Positions 17,191-26,060 of a stretch of DNA of 64,000 bases are shown here, piece after piece. Under the pieces are notes generated by a model, which searched no databases, was not told the origin of the DNA, and saw only the letters and a list, made by a program, of their open reading frames with translations. Source of the stretch: Paenibacillus glycinis (GTDB lineage Bacteria > Bacillota > Bacilli > Paenibacillales > Paenibacillaceae); the NCBI RefSeq assembly GCF_009909185.1, contig NZ_JAAAMV010000001.1, positions 372,001 through 436,000 of the forward strand, read 5' to 3'. Every line of letters starts with the position of its first letter. Position 1 is the first letter of the stretch. The translations under genes were made by a program, and so were the position numbers.

Positions 17191-17790
17191 CTAGTTGATG
17201 CGCAATAGCTGCGCAACTTGCTCCTGCAAAGCCGCGGACAAGTCGTTCCGGGCAGCGATCAGCCTGAGGGCTTCCTGATGAAGGCCTGGTTCCTTCCGCA
17301 TGTGCGTGGTGATCAAACTCACCCGGTCTTCCCTTGCCCGAAGCATGTTAAACCAAAGCTCGTGCGCAAGCGGCACGACGCCGGCCTCGAAAGCGCCGGT
17401 TGTCACCGTCAGCCGCAGCGGTTCCAGTACTTCTTCGACTTCAACGGTATAACGGTCCCGCCCGGCGGCGACGACAAAGCCCCCGACCAGCTCGACTTGC
17501 ACGCCGTGAATGTCATAATGGCTGAGTAACGAACGATATATCGGGCTCACGCTCAGTTGCTGCTCGTCGACGGCGAAAGGACGCAGGGCTGCATGAAGGG
17601 TCCTGGCGGCTTCGTCGTCCGCATATAGATCCAGGTCCCTGGGCGGCGAAGGCAGCGCCAGCCCGCGCAGGAGCAGTCCCGTACTGCCGCCGATCAACCA
17701 TTTCGCCCGGTCTCGCGAAACCGCGCCGGCAATGACCTCGAGCGCTCGGCCAAGCGGCTCCCCGATGCCTGTCGCTGCAAGCCCCTTCAT
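17191..17790 (-). CDS. Nucleotidyltransferase-fold protein
   Basis: A 199-residue protein with the hallmarks of a minimal nucleotidyltransferase: the loop WLIGGSTGLLLRG near residue 31, the metal pair RDLDLYAD near 51, and a third acidic position in HGVQVELVGG near 95. Members of this fold move a nucleotide onto a protein, RNA or small molecule; the target cannot be told from sequence. Its ATG overlaps the stop of the second ferredoxin (ATGA), so the two are coupled, and the first ferredoxin follows. Confidence 0.75.
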   Translation of the reverse strand: MKGLAATGIGEPLGRALEVIAGAVSRDRAKWLIGGSTGLLLRGLALPSPPRDLDLYADDEAARTLHAALRPFAVDEQQLSVSPIYRSLLSHYDIHGVQVELVGGFVVAAGRDRYTVEVEEVLEPLRLTVTTGAFEAGVVPLAHELWFNMLRAREDRVSLITTHMRKEPGLHQEALRLIAARNDLSAALQEQVAQLLRIN

Positions 17791-18086
17791 CAGAAGTACG
17801 GCCGGTTCGCCGCTTTGATGAAGCCTGCCCCGGATTTGACGACTGCTTGGCAGCCCAAACGGTAGCCTTCTTCGAATTCATGAGGCTCCAAGCGGTCCCA
17901 CTCCTCGTCCGTCGCCTCCTCCAGAAACTCCGCGCCTTCTTCGATCAGGCAGCGGCATCTGGCGCAGGTTCCGCGCGTGCAGGAGAACGCCCAGTCCAAA
18001 TTATGCTTGATGGCCGCATCGAGCAGGGATAACCCCGCTTCCGCTTCGACCGTTATGCTTTTCGTACGGCTTTTCAATTCCAGCAT
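17790..18086 (-). CDS. [2Fe-2S] ferredoxin (second of two)
   Basis: A 98-residue ferredoxin-fold protein with plant-type ligands CTRGTCARC (C-x4-C-x2-C) near residues 36-44 and a last cysteine in YRLGCQA. The ATG at 18086 is chosen over an upstream TTG because AAGGATG precedes it and the fold begins at LELKSRTKS. It is the first gene of the ferredoxin/nucleotidyltransferase/ferredoxin trio. Its spacing differs from the other ferredoxin, so the two are not recent duplicates. Confidence 0.88.
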   Translation of the reverse strand: MLELKSRTKSITVEAEAGLSLLDAAIKHNLDWAFSCTRGTCARCRCLIEEGAEFLEEATDEEWDRLEPHEFEEGYRLGCQAVVKSGAGFIKAANRPYF

Positions 18087-18131
18087 CGGCAGATCATCCT
18101 TTCTTTTCTCCATCGGTTCGTTCAAGCTGCG

Positions 18132-18311
18132 TTATGCAATGGAGATAAGTCCAAGAAATCCGCCGATGACCAGAAACAAAAACGCGGTCAGCGACAATGC
18201 CATCCGCAAGACGCCTTTGGTCTTGAACCGTGCCAGCGAGATCATGACCGCGGCCAGCGCCATCAAACCGATGCCTACGAAAGACACCCACATTTTCATC
18301 ATTGGATCCAT
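18132..18311 (-). CDS. yphE: Small membrane protein, YphE/DUF2768-like
   Basis: A 59-residue protein with two hydrophobic helices, starting MDPMMKMWVSFVGIGLMA. The sequence and its place between gpsA and spoIVA match the two-helix YphE family of spore formers. The frame extends to 18335, but GGTGG precedes the inner ATG at 18311, which fits the family length. The function is unknown. Confidence 0.78.
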   Translation of the reverse strand: MDPMMKMWVSFVGIGLMALAAVMISLARFKTKGVLRMALSLTAFLFLVIGGFLGLISIA

Positions 18312-18397
18312 GCCGACTTCTACCACCTTGTACATCCGATATTCGTTTCATTATACACTAGTGTCGATTAATGGGCTACTTCTGGAACGTACGAACG

Positions 18398-18436
18398 GCG
18401 GATAACAAGAAAAGACCCCCGCCTAGGCGCGGCAGC
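18398..18436 (-). terminator. Possible terminator after spoVIF
   Basis: The minus strand reads CCGCGCCTAGGCGGGG, a seven-pair stem with one mismatch, followed by GTCTTTTCTT. The T-tract is interrupted, so this is a moderate candidate. Confidence 0.5.
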
Positions 18437-18482
18437 GGCTCCGAAGCTGCAGGCCGGTCGCGATATGCGGAAGTCGGAACGG

Positions 18483-18764
18483 TTACTTCTTCAACATCAG
18501 CCGCAGCAGCATTTCCATGTTGGTCGTGCTCATGCCGCTTTTTTTGACGGCGCCTACGATGTCGTTGATCGTTTTCTCCGTAACGGGCACCTTCGCCATC
18601 GCAGAGACGGACAAAATCAATTTGCGCAGTTCGTCTTCGTCCTGCATCGTATTTTCATTCACGCCGCTCGCAAGCTTCTTAACCGCGTTCTCGGTTACCG
18701 GCTTGCCGGTTTTTTTGTTCACGGCGTTCAGTACGTCCTTGGATAAATCCTTCTTGCCGGTCAT
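18483..18764 (-). CDS. spoVIF: Stage VI sporulation protein F-like
   Basis: A 93-residue soluble helical protein. The central segment DELRKLILSVSAMAKVPVTE and the KTINDIVGAV stretch resemble SpoVIF (YjcC), a small regulator of late coat gene expression acting with GerE in B. subtilis. A GGAGG precedes the ATG. In B. subtilis the gene lies elsewhere; here it is between gpsA and yphE, next to spoIVA. The assignment rests on remembered family sequence and is moderately firm. Confidence 0.72.
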   Translation of the reverse strand: MTGKKDLSKDVLNAVNKKTGKPVTENAVKKLASGVNENTMQDEDELRKLILSVSAMAKVPVTEKTINDIVGAVKKSGMSTTNMEMLLRLMLKK

Positions 18765-18932
18765 CGTTTCCCTCCTCCACGCTTATAAAGCGCAAGAAAT
18801 CTAGGTCAGCCACCCGCGCTACGGGGTGCTGCTAGCATCTTATGAAGAAGGGCCAATGTTGGTGCGGGCCAGGATGCATGGGCGAGCAGTCCATTCAATG
18901 CCTAAAAGCACCTGCACCCGTGTACGATCAGC

Positions 18933-19955
18933 CTATATGCCCGCGGTTTCTTCCGTCTCGTGCGTGCGGCCTCTGCCCATCAGCGACTCGACCGCGCTGC
19001 GCGGCGCCTTCTGCCGGAACAGCACCTGGTAGAGCTGATCGGTGATCGGCATTTCCACGCCGTATTGCCGGGAAATTTCCCGCGCCGCGTTCGTCGTCCT
19101 TACGCCTTCGACGACCATCCCCATCCGGTTCAGCACTTCGTCGAGCGACAATCCTTCCGCCAGCATGGAACCCGCGCGCCAGTTACGGCTCAGTTGGCTC
19201 GTGCAGGTCACGACGAGATCCCCGACTCCCGCCAAGCCTGCGAACGTAAGCGGATTGGCGCCCATGGCGGTGCCGAGTCGGCTGATCTCCGCCAAGCCGC
19301 GCGTCAGCAGCGCGGCTTTGGCGTTGTCGCCGAAGCCGAGGCCGTCGGACAGTCCCGCTCCGAGCGCAATGATGTTCTTGATCGCGCCGGCGACTTCGAC
19401 GCCGACGACATCCTTGTTGGTGTAAACGCGAAAATGCTGCGTGATGAACGCGTCCTGAACTTGCTCGGCAGCCTCAAGGCTGGACGAAGCTACGACGACG
19501 GTCGTCGGAAGCCTGCGGACGACCTCCTCGGCATGGCTCGGGCCCGACAAGACGACGAGCCGCTCCGCGTCGACGGCCAGCTCCTCCGCCAATACCGTCG
19601 TCATCCGTTTATAAGTACCCGATTCAAACCCTTTGGTGGCATGGACGATGAGCGCATCCGCACGGATGAACGGCGCGGCAAGCTTCGCCACGTCGCGCAT
19701 GGCCGCGGACGGCGCCACGAACAGCACCAGCTCCGCTCCGCTCGCCGCCTGTTCCATATCCGCGGTCGCGACGATCTGCTCGGGGAGCTCCGCATCCTTC
19801 AAGTACCGGCTGTTTCGGTGCTGCGAGTTGATTTCGTCGACCTGCGCTTCGTTCCGCGACCATAGGGCAACGTCGAAGCCGTTGTCCGCAAGCACGGCGG
19901 CAAGCGCGGTTCCCCAGCTGCCGGCCACGAGCACAGCCGCTTTGCGGCTCTTCAT
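18933..19955 (-). CDS. gpsA: Glycerol-3-phosphate dehydrogenase [NAD(P)+]
   Basis: GpsA reduces dihydroxyacetone phosphate to sn-glycerol 3-phosphate for phospholipid synthesis. The 340-residue protein has the N-terminal dinucleotide loop VAGSWGTALAAVLADNG, the KGFES segment with catalytic-type SGPSHAEEV, and GVEVAGAIKNIIALGAG. AAGGAGG precedes the ATG. It lies 12 bases after plsY, which uses its product, so the pair forms a lipid-precursor operon. Confidence 0.96.
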   Translation of the reverse strand: MKSRKAAVLVAGSWGTALAAVLADNGFDVALWSRNEAQVDEINSQHRNSRYLKDAELPEQIVATADMEQAASGAELVLFVAPSAAMRDVAKLAAPFIRADALIVHATKGFESGTYKRMTTVLAEELAVDAERLVVLSGPSHAEEVVRRLPTTVVVASSSLEAAEQVQDAFITQHFRVYTNKDVVGVEVAGAIKNIIALGAGLSDGLGFGDNAKAALLTRGLAEISRLGTAMGANPLTFAGLAGVGDLVVTCTSQLSRNWRAGSMLAEGLSLDEVLNRMGMVVEGVRTTNAAREISRQYGVEMPITDQLYQVLFRQKAPRSAVESLMGRGRTHETEETAGI

Positions 19956-19967
19956 AAGCGTGCCTCC

Positions 19968-20564
19968 TTAGCCTTTTCTGGCCCCCAGCTTGTTTTCCTT
20001 GCCTTGCACCAGCTTTACGATATTCGTGCGGTGGCGCACGAAGGCCAGCAGGCAGACGACAAGGCTTGCCCACACGTACGTATGGGGCTTATCCCCGATG
20101 TTCCAAATGAAAATAGGCAGCAGCAGCGCGAATATGAGCGACCCCAACGAGACGAAACGGGTGATGGCGATGCAAATGATCGCGACCGCTCCGGCGATGA
20201 GCGCCGGCACGATGGCCAGGGTAGCCATGACGCCTACCGTCGTCGCGATGCCCTTCCCGCCCTTGAAGCCGAACCAGACCGGCCAATTATGGCCGGCGAT
20301 CGCCGCGAGGCCGCACAGTACCGGGCCCCAGTCTCCGCCTGCGACGTTGAGGCCGATGATGACGGCAACGACGCCCTTGGCGATATCCAGCAGGAATACC
20401 GCGATGCCCGGGCCTTTGCCCAGCACCCGCAGCGTATTCGTCGCGCCGGCGTTGCCGCTGCCGAAATTGCGGATGTCGATGCCTTTTACCCATTTGGCGA
20501 TCAAAATGCTGAAGGAGACCGAGCCTAATAAATAACTGATGAGAACTGTAATTACGGTGACCAC
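19968..20564 (-). CDS. plsY: Acyl-phosphate:glycerol-3-phosphate acyltransferase
   Basis: PlsY puts the first acyl chain on glycerol 3-phosphate using acyl phosphate. The 198-residue membrane protein has five to six hydrophobic segments and the three family motifs SGNAGATNTLR, GHNWPVWFGFKGGKGIAT and the C-terminal VRHRTNI. The start is a GTG (20564) with an AGAGG site at long spacing. It is followed by gpsA. Confidence 0.96.
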   Translation of the reverse strand: MVTVITVLISYLLGSVSFSILIAKWVKGIDIRNFGSGNAGATNTLRVLGKGPGIAVFLLDIAKGVVAVIIGLNVAGGDWGPVLCGLAAIAGHNWPVWFGFKGGKGIATTVGVMATLAIVPALIAGAVAIICIAITRFVSLGSLIFALLLPIFIWNIGDKPHTYVWASLVVCLLAFVRHRTNIVKLVQGKENKLGARKG

Positions 20565-20647
20565 GATTTATCACGCCTCTTTCAAAGATGTCCTGGGCGG
20601 CCTACCTTAATGATACGGCGGCCTGTCCGCAGGTTATGACAGGGAAA

Positions 20648-20682
20648 CTGGTGCCCTCAAGACAAGGGCACCAGCGTTTTTG
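20648..20682. terminator. Hairpin between der and plsY
   Basis: A perfect 10-bp stem (20648-20657 with 20665-20674, CTGGTGCCCT/AGGGCACCAG) has a 7-base loop. On the minus strand it is followed by TTTCCCTG, a weak tract; on the plus strand by CGTTTTTG. By position it most likely ends der transcripts, but it could act on both strands. Confidence 0.6.
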
Positions 20683-20719
20683 TCGAAGCATCAGGCCTTT
20701 CGCGCGGAGCGCGGCGGAC

Positions 20720-22042
20720 TTAATCTTCGTCTGATTTTTTACGCGAGAAGATGCGTACGGGCGTTCCTTCAAAATGAAATGCCGCCCTGATTTTGTTTTC
20801 CAGGTACCTTTCGTACGAGAAATGCATCATCTCCGGGTCGTTGGCGAACAAGACGATCGTCGGCGGCTTGACCGCGACCTGCGTCGCGTAATTGATGCGG
20901 AGGCGCTTGCCTTTGTCCGAAGGCGGCGGGTTAATGGCGATGGCGTCGGCCACGACGTCGTTCAGCAGATGCGTCGGAATCCGGAGCGCATGCTGTTCGG
21001 ACACATGCACGACGACAGGCAGCAGCTTATGAAGCCGCTGCTTCGTCAAGGCCGAGAGGAAAATGATCGGCGCGTACGTCATGAACAGGAAGTGATCCCT
21101 GATCTTCTGCTCGAACTGATTCATCGTCTTGTCGTCCTTCTCGACGACATCCCATTTGTTGACGACGAAGATCGCCGCTTTGCCCGCTTCGTGCGCGTAG
21201 CCGGCAATATGCTTGTCCTGTTCGATGATGCCTTCCTCTCCGTTGATGAGCACGAGGACGACATCCGCGCGCTCGATCGCCTTCAACGCGCGCATGACGC
21301 TGTATTTCTCCGTCGTTTCGTACACCTTGCCGCGCTTGCGCATGCCTGCCGTATCGATCAGCACGTACTTCTGACCGTCCCGTTCGAAGGGCGTATCGAT
21401 GGCGTCGCGGGTCGTGCCTGCCACGTTGCTGACGATGACGCGCTCTTCGCCGAGCAGCGCGTTGACGAGCGACGACTTGCCGACGTTCGGCCTCCCGATC
21501 AGGGCGACGCGAATCACGTCGTCGTCGTAATGCTCCTCTTCGATCTCCGGCAGCTTCTCGACGGCCGCATCGAGCAAATCGCCGATCCCCATGCCGTGCG
21601 AACCGGAGATCGCGATCGGATCTCCGAAGCCGAGATTATAAAATTCGTAGATATCGTCTCTGCGATTCAGGTTGTCCACCTTGTTTACGGCGACGACGAT
21701 CGGCTTGCGGGAACGCAGCAGCATTTGCGCCACTTCGTCGTCCGCATGGGTCAGACCGGCCTTGGCATCCACCATGAAGATAATGACATCCGCCTCTTCG
21801 ACGGCGAGTTCCGCCTGCATGCGGACGGACTTCATGATCTCGTCCTCGCCGTCGATCTCGATGCCTCCGGTATCCACGATGCTGAACGCTCGGCCGTTCC
21901 ATTCGCCGGAACCGTACAGGCGGTCCCTCGTCACTCCAGGCTTGTCTTCTACGATTGCCAACCGGTCACCGATGACGCGGTTGAATATCGTAGACTTACC
22001 CACGTTAGGCCGCCCAACTATGGCGATAATGGGTTTAGACAT
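20720..22042 (-). CDS. der: Ribosome biogenesis GTPase Der (EngA)
   Basis: Der is an essential tandem GTPase for maturation of the 50S ribosomal subunit. The 440-residue protein has two GTPase domains, each with a GRPNVGKS loop (near residues 9 and 185), DTGG and DTAG switch motifs, and NKVD and NKWD specificity motifs, then a C-terminal KH-like domain. The ATG at 22042 has AAGGAG eight bases upstream; the frame extends 20 codons further without support. An extended -10 (TGCTATGAT, complement of 22159-22167) may be its promoter. Confidence 0.97.
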   Translation of the reverse strand: MSKPIIAIVGRPNVGKSTIFNRVIGDRLAIVEDKPGVTRDRLYGSGEWNGRAFSIVDTGGIEIDGEDEIMKSVRMQAELAVEEADVIIFMVDAKAGLTHADDEVAQMLLRSRKPIVVAVNKVDNLNRRDDIYEFYNLGFGDPIAISGSHGMGIGDLLDAAVEKLPEIEEEHYDDDVIRVALIGRPNVGKSSLVNALLGEERVIVSNVAGTTRDAIDTPFERDGQKYVLIDTAGMRKRGKVYETTEKYSVMRALKAIERADVVLVLINGEEGIIEQDKHIAGYAHEAGKAAIFVVNKWDVVEKDDKTMNQFEQKIRDHFLFMTYAPIIFLSALTKQRLHKLLPVVVHVSEQHALRIPTHLLNDVVADAIAINPPPSDKGKRLRINYATQVAVKPPTIVLFANDPEMMHFSYERYLENKIRAAFHFEGTPVRIFSRKKSDED

Positions 22043-22192
22043 AGTTTCACTCCTTAATATAGAAACGGTTTCACACCGTTGTAATGAGCGGGACTCCGTC
22101 AATCCCTATGAAGCTTCGATGAGTCCATGAAGGGGCTTTCTCTACACTCACGCCTACCATCATAGCAAAAAACTACGGGATTGGCTAACATT

Positions 22193-22378
22193 TCATTCCG
22201 TTCGGTGATCCACCAAAATAAAGTTGCCGTCCTTCATGTCATGCGCGATGGCATCCAAAATTTTTTCCAGAAGGAATGCTGTCGATTCCCGTTTCTCCTT
22301 GTCGGGTTCGACGAAAATCGGCGCCCCGCCGCCTACCCGGTCTTGGTCCGACGTCACGATCGCGACGATTTTAGCCAT
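22193..22378 (-). CDS. Capping-complex subunit for YIEGIA (small conserved protein)
   Basis: A 61-residue protein beginning MAKIVAIVTSDQDRVGGGAP. It contains a ferredoxin-like small-domain pattern and a run of acidic and basic residues, with no membrane segment. Its ATG overlaps the last 8 bases of the YIEGIA gene, and I recognise this pair as the YIEGIA protein and its small capping subunit of spore-forming Firmicutes. The longer open frame in the region is only the extension into the upstream gene. The molecular role is unknown to me. Confidence 0.72.
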   Translation of the reverse strand: MAKIVAIVTSDQDRVGGGAPIFVEPDKEKRESTAFLLEKILDAIAHDMKDGNFILVDHRTE

Positions 22379-23309
22379 GCTGCTTGCCCTCCCCTTGATT
22401 GACGCTGGCTTCGGTCGGCATGCGCACCGCGGATTCCAGGATCGGCACCTTCTGCACGACGGCCCGCGCCTTCTCGGCATCCTTCTCCTGAGGAAGCAGG
22501 AAAATCGCCAGCCGGCCGTCCTTGATGTCCAGCTTGGCCATCGGAACGAGCGCGGGCTCGCCGTCGTCCCGATATACGCCGAGGATCGTGGACAGGTCGA
22601 ACAGGATCGCCTGCCGCTGTCCCAGATTGCTGAGCGTGGCCTTCCCGTTCGGATTATAAGGCGAAAGAATAATACCGAGACCGCGCTCCGCAATGATCTT
22701 CTGATTCGCCGATAACCCCACGTTCATGATATAAATATCGCCGACGTACAGGTCCGGACCGTTAATGACCACCTCCGCGATTTCCGCTTTCGCGATATGC
22801 GAGATGGATCTGCCCGACTTTAGGGCATTGACGAAAAACAGCGTCAGCACGCCCGTGATCAGGCCGAACGGCAACCCAAGCGAGAGCGATGCGAGACTCG
22901 TCAGGAGCGACGATAAAATCACCAGGTAATTGCGGCTTTCGAACACCATCGCAATGCCCTCGATGTAGGTCGAACCTCGCGATACCAACTCCATGCTGTC
23001 GATCTTGGACAGCGTCTGGCGTTCCATGTTGCGCACGTCGCGAAATTGCTGCGCCGCCAGCGTCAGGAACGTGATCGCGGTAAAATCCTTCTTATACAAC
23101 GCTGGGACCGCAACCGCCCCAAGCGCGGCCGCGATAACCCCCAACGAAATATGAATAATGCGTCCATGGGGGTAAGTCGGATACTGCCTGTAGTCCGTTC
23201 GAAGCATAAGCAATCGGGAGCCTACTCCGAAAGCTACGCCGAGCATGATGCCGTACACCACATGGTGAGGCTGCCCCGATCTCAAATGCGTCCATAGATG
23301 TTCCCACAT
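22371..23309 (-). CDS. YIEGIA-domain membrane protein
   Basis: A 312-residue protein. It has several N-terminal hydrophobic segments (about residues 18-38, 52-72 and 118-160) and a soluble C-terminal half. The namesake motif YIEGIA is present in RGSTYIEGIAMVFESRN. The ATG at 23309 is the first credible start, 2 bases after the yphA stop, with GGGGG at somewhat long spacing. It is followed by its small partner. The family is restricted to Firmicutes and is uncharacterised as far as I know. Confidence 0.82.
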   Translation of the reverse strand: MWEHLWTHLRSGQPHHVVYGIMLGVAFGVGSRLLMLRTDYRQYPTYPHGRIIHISLGVIAAALGAVAVPALYKKDFTAITFLTLAAQQFRDVRNMERQTLSKIDSMELVSRGSTYIEGIAMVFESRNYLVILSSLLTSLASLSLGLPFGLITGVLTLFFVNALKSGRSISHIAKAEIAEVVINGPDLYVGDIYIMNVGLSANQKIIAERGLGIILSPYNPNGKATLSNLGQRQAILFDLSTILGVYRDDGEPALVPMAKLDIKDGRLAIFLLPQEKDAEKARAVVQKVPILESAVRMPTEASVNQGEGKQHG

Positions 23310-23311
23310 CG

Positions 23312-23941
23312 TTACGAGTTTCCCCCTCTTTCGCCGGATTGGTTGTCGATCATGCCAAACGTGATCTGCTTGATCCACGCCTTGATGCTGCCGACGACTC
23401 TTGCGGCAGTCAGCGCGATCGCAAGGCCGTCCCACCAAGCCAACGATCCGATCTCCAGCGGCGAATCCTGCGCGGCGGTTCCTATGAAATGATAAGCGAG
23501 CGCGAGTAAGGCGCTCAACACGACGATCGTGAAATGCGACCTGAACCGGTCGGCCAACAGTCCCGCGAACAGCCCTGCAAGCACGGGTCCGTCCCAGTGC
23601 GGATGAATCACGACGAATACGGGATCCATGCTATAAATATAGCGCATCCACGTCCACATGAAGCCGGTGAGCAGCGACGAAAACAAAACGAACAGCATGG
23701 TGCCCAGCCTGCGGACGGTGATCAGCAGCGTGACGGCCGTAACGATCGCCAGGACGGCGCTTCCCGTCACGACGGCTTCGCCGCGAATATTGATCGACAC
23801 AAGTTGGAGTAAGCACGAAGCGCCGATGAATACGCCGATCGTCCGAAGGCGAATGCCGTCCGCTACCTGCTCTTCCCAACCGGTAAAATAAAGAATCGCC
23901 GCCATCGATAAGAGCCAAAACACGATAAAGCCATCATTCAC
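23312..23941 (-). CDS. yphA: YphA-like multi-pass membrane protein
   Basis: A 209-residue hydrophobic protein with about six membrane segments, starting MNDGFIVFWLLSMAAILYF. It sits between ypfD and der, where B. subtilis encodes YphA, a membrane protein of similar size and unknown function. The histidine/aromatic stretch VIHPHWDGP lies in a probable loop. No catalytic motif is evident. Confidence 0.72.
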   Translation of the reverse strand: MNDGFIVFWLLSMAAILYFTGWEEQVADGIRLRTIGVFIGASCLLQLVSINIRGEAVVTGSAVLAIVTAVTLLITVRRLGTMLFVLFSSLLTGFMWTWMRYIYSMDPVFVVIHPHWDGPVLAGLFAGLLADRFRSHFTIVVLSALLALAYHFIGTAAQDSPLEIGSLAWWDGLAIALTAARVVGSIKAWIKQITFGMIDNQSGERGGNS

Positions 23942-24009
23942 GCGCCATCCCTCCTTGATTCCCTTATTATGCGCTTCCGTCCGTTCCTCTTATCCCTTAA
24001 TCCGCCAAC

Positions 24010-24056
24010 GCAAAAAAGCCGTTCATCCCGCAATAACACTGCGGAATGAACGGCTT
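24010..24056 (-). terminator. Intrinsic terminator of ypfD
   Basis: A long stem (24016-24032 with 24040-24056, 17 positions, one mismatch) with a 7-base loop is followed by TTTTTTGCG on the minus strand. Confidence 0.93.
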
Positions 24057-24088
24057 CCAAGTAAGGGTTCGAATTTAATCGGAACCGA

Positions 24089-25375
24089 TTATTTCAATTT
24101 GCTCAGCTTGTCGCCGAAACGCTCAGCCAGCGTGAAGCTCATGCTTTCGTTGCTGAGGCTGACGTTCGGGTTGTTCAGCTCGACTTTAGGACCGCGCGAA
24201 CCGCGATCTCCGCGATCGTGGCGCTCGCCGCGCTCTCTCTCCGGACGCGCCGGTTGTTCAGGCGCTTCTTCCGTTTCCTTGATGCTGAGGCTGACGCGTT
24301 TCTCGGACGGATTGAAGTCCAAGATTTTGGCTTTCACTTCTTGGCCTTCTTGTACGACTTCGTTCGGCGTTGCCACGTGGCGATGCGCCAGTTGCGAGAT
24401 ATGCACAAGTCCTTCGACGCCCGGCGCGATTTCAACGAATACGCCGAAGCTGACGATGCGGCGGACGGTACCCGTCACGATGTCGCCGATGTTGAATTGG
24501 CCGTTCGCGGATTCCCAAGGACCCGGTTGAGCCGCTTTGATGCTGAGGCTGATTTTGCCTGCAGCCGGATCGACTTTAAGTACTTTTACGCGAACGGATT
24601 GGCCTTCGGCTACGACATCCTTCGGATGCGCTACGTGCTGCCAGGACAATTCGGATACGTGAACCAATCCATCGATGCCGCCGATGTCGACGAATGCGCC
24701 GAATGGCGTCAGGCGTTGCACCGTGCCGTCGATTTCTTGGCCGACTTGCAGACCGTTCATGATCGTTAGTTTGTTTTGCTCGAACTCTTGATCCAGCACT
24801 TCTTTCGCGGACAGGATCACTTTGTTGTTCTCGCGGTCGATTTCTTTAACTTTTACGCGGATCTTGCGGCCCTTGTAATCGCTGAAATCTTCAACGAAAT
24901 GACGCTCGACCATCGATGCCGGAATGAATCCGCGAACGCCGATGTCCACGACCAGACCGCCTTTGACGACGTCCGCGATCGTGACTTCGAGCACTTCGCC
25001 CGCATCGAATTGCGCTTGCAGTACATCCCAAGCCTTTTCGCTGTCGATCGCTTTTTTCGAAAGGACGAGCTTTTCTTTCTCGTCATCGATGCTAACGACT
25101 TTCAATTGCACTTCTTGACCCACTTGCACGGCATCCGCCGCGCTGTCGAGCTGAACGGAGGAAAGTTCACGAAGTGGAATAACGCCGTCATATTTATATC
25201 CAAGGCTAACAGTCACTTGGTTATCTTCGATTTTGACGATCGTGCCGTTCACGATGTCCCCTTTTTTCAAGGACACGAAATTATCCAAAGCATCCTGGCT
25301 GATTGCTTCTGCAGCATCCTGGTTGATTGCTTCCGCGGCTGCGGACTCTTCTTGAACTTTTGTTTCTTCTGACAT
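24089..25375 (-). CDS. ypfD: S1-repeat RNA-binding protein (YpfD, RpsA-like)
   Basis: A 428-residue protein with four S1 OB-fold repeats at about residues 27-98, 113-182, 200-270 and 285-355. Typical signatures are GDIVNGTIVKIED, GGLVVDIGVRGFIP, GAFVDIGGIDGLVHVSELS and GVFVEIAPGVEGLVHISQLA. A charged Arg/Asp/Gly-rich linker and a short conserved C-terminal tail follow. It resembles bacterial ribosomal protein S1 but is shorter, as in low-GC Firmicutes, where its role in translation is unclear. GAGGAGG precedes the ATG; cmk and plsC lie upstream. Confidence 0.95.
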   Translation of the reverse strand: MSEETKVQEESAAAEAINQDAAEAISQDALDNFVSLKKGDIVNGTIVKIEDNQVTVSLGYKYDGVIPLRELSSVQLDSAADAVQVGQEVQLKVVSIDDEKEKLVLSKKAIDSEKAWDVLQAQFDAGEVLEVTIADVVKGGLVVDIGVRGFIPASMVERHFVEDFSDYKGRKIRVKVKEIDRENNKVILSAKEVLDQEFEQNKLTIMNGLQVGQEIDGTVQRLTPFGAFVDIGGIDGLVHVSELSWQHVAHPKDVVAEGQSVRVKVLKVDPAAGKISLSIKAAQPGPWESANGQFNIGDIVTGTVRRIVSFGVFVEIAPGVEGLVHISQLAHRHVATPNEVVQEGQEVKAKILDFNPSEKRVSLSIKETEEAPEQPARPERERGERHDRGDRGSRGPKVELNNPNVSLSNESMSFTLAERFGDKLSKLK

Positions 25376-25478
25376 TTGAAATAACCTCCTCAATTCATAC
25401 CCCAACTTTATTTAAACGTGAAGCCGCAGTTTGAAACGCAACTGGCCCACCGTTTAAAACATGAATAACGTGAAATAA

Positions 25479-26057
25479 TTACTCTTCCTTCACCATCCTG
25501 CGAATATTGAGCATGATGGTTTCCGTCACTCGCTCCAGCACATCGGAAGAAGAATCTTGAATGAAGTCCGACATATCGATGGGCTTGCCATACTTGATGC
25601 GCATTTTACGGAAAACCTTATACTTTCCGATGATCGCGACGGGAATGACCGTCGCTCCGCTTCGCAGCGCAATCATGGCTGCGCCCTTCTTGCCCGCGCT
25701 GTCTCCGGCGGCGGATCTGGAACCTTCGGGGAAGATGCCCATCACCTTGCCTTCTTTGAGCAAGCCGATCGCCGTGCGGATCGCTTCCTTGCTCACGCCT
25801 CCGCGTTTGACCGGGAAAGCGCCCAGCGAACGGATCAAGGGTCCGAGCAGCGGAACTTTGAAGAGCTCCGCTTTCGCCATGTAATGGACGGTGCGGTTTA
25901 CTTTCGTGCCGACGGTCGTCGGATCCAAATTGCTGATATGGTTGCAGCAGAGCACGACGGGACCCGAAGAAGGGATATTCTCCAAACCGCTTGCTTCGAA
26001 CCGGAATAAGACGGCGTAAATGATGCGCAACAGGCTGCGGCAAATGCTATATAGCAT
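25479..26057 (-). CDS. plsC: 1-Acyl-sn-glycerol-3-phosphate acyltransferase
   Basis: PlsC adds the second acyl chain to form phosphatidic acid at the membrane. The 192-residue protein has the catalytic CNHISNLDP (NHx4D type), the substrate motif FPEGSRS and the VIPVAIIG segment, after an N-terminal hydrophobic helix. It is three bases from cmk and followed by ypfD, an arrangement common in Firmicutes. It complements PlsY in the same window. Confidence 0.95.
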   Translation of the reverse strand: MLYSICRSLLRIIYAVLFRFEASGLENIPSSGPVVLCCNHISNLDPTTVGTKVNRTVHYMAKAELFKVPLLGPLIRSLGAFPVKRGGVSKEAIRTAIGLLKEGKVMGIFPEGSRSAAGDSAGKKGAAMIALRSGATVIPVAIIGKYKVFRKMRIKYGKPIDMSDFIQDSSSDVLERVTETIMLNIRRMVKEE

Positions 26058-26060
26058 AGT

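Noticed and set aside
20774-22057. 427-codon plus-strand open frame opposite der
   Set aside because: Composition is dominated by Asp/Arg/His, typical of an antisense shadow of a conserved gene. Der on the minus strand is certain.
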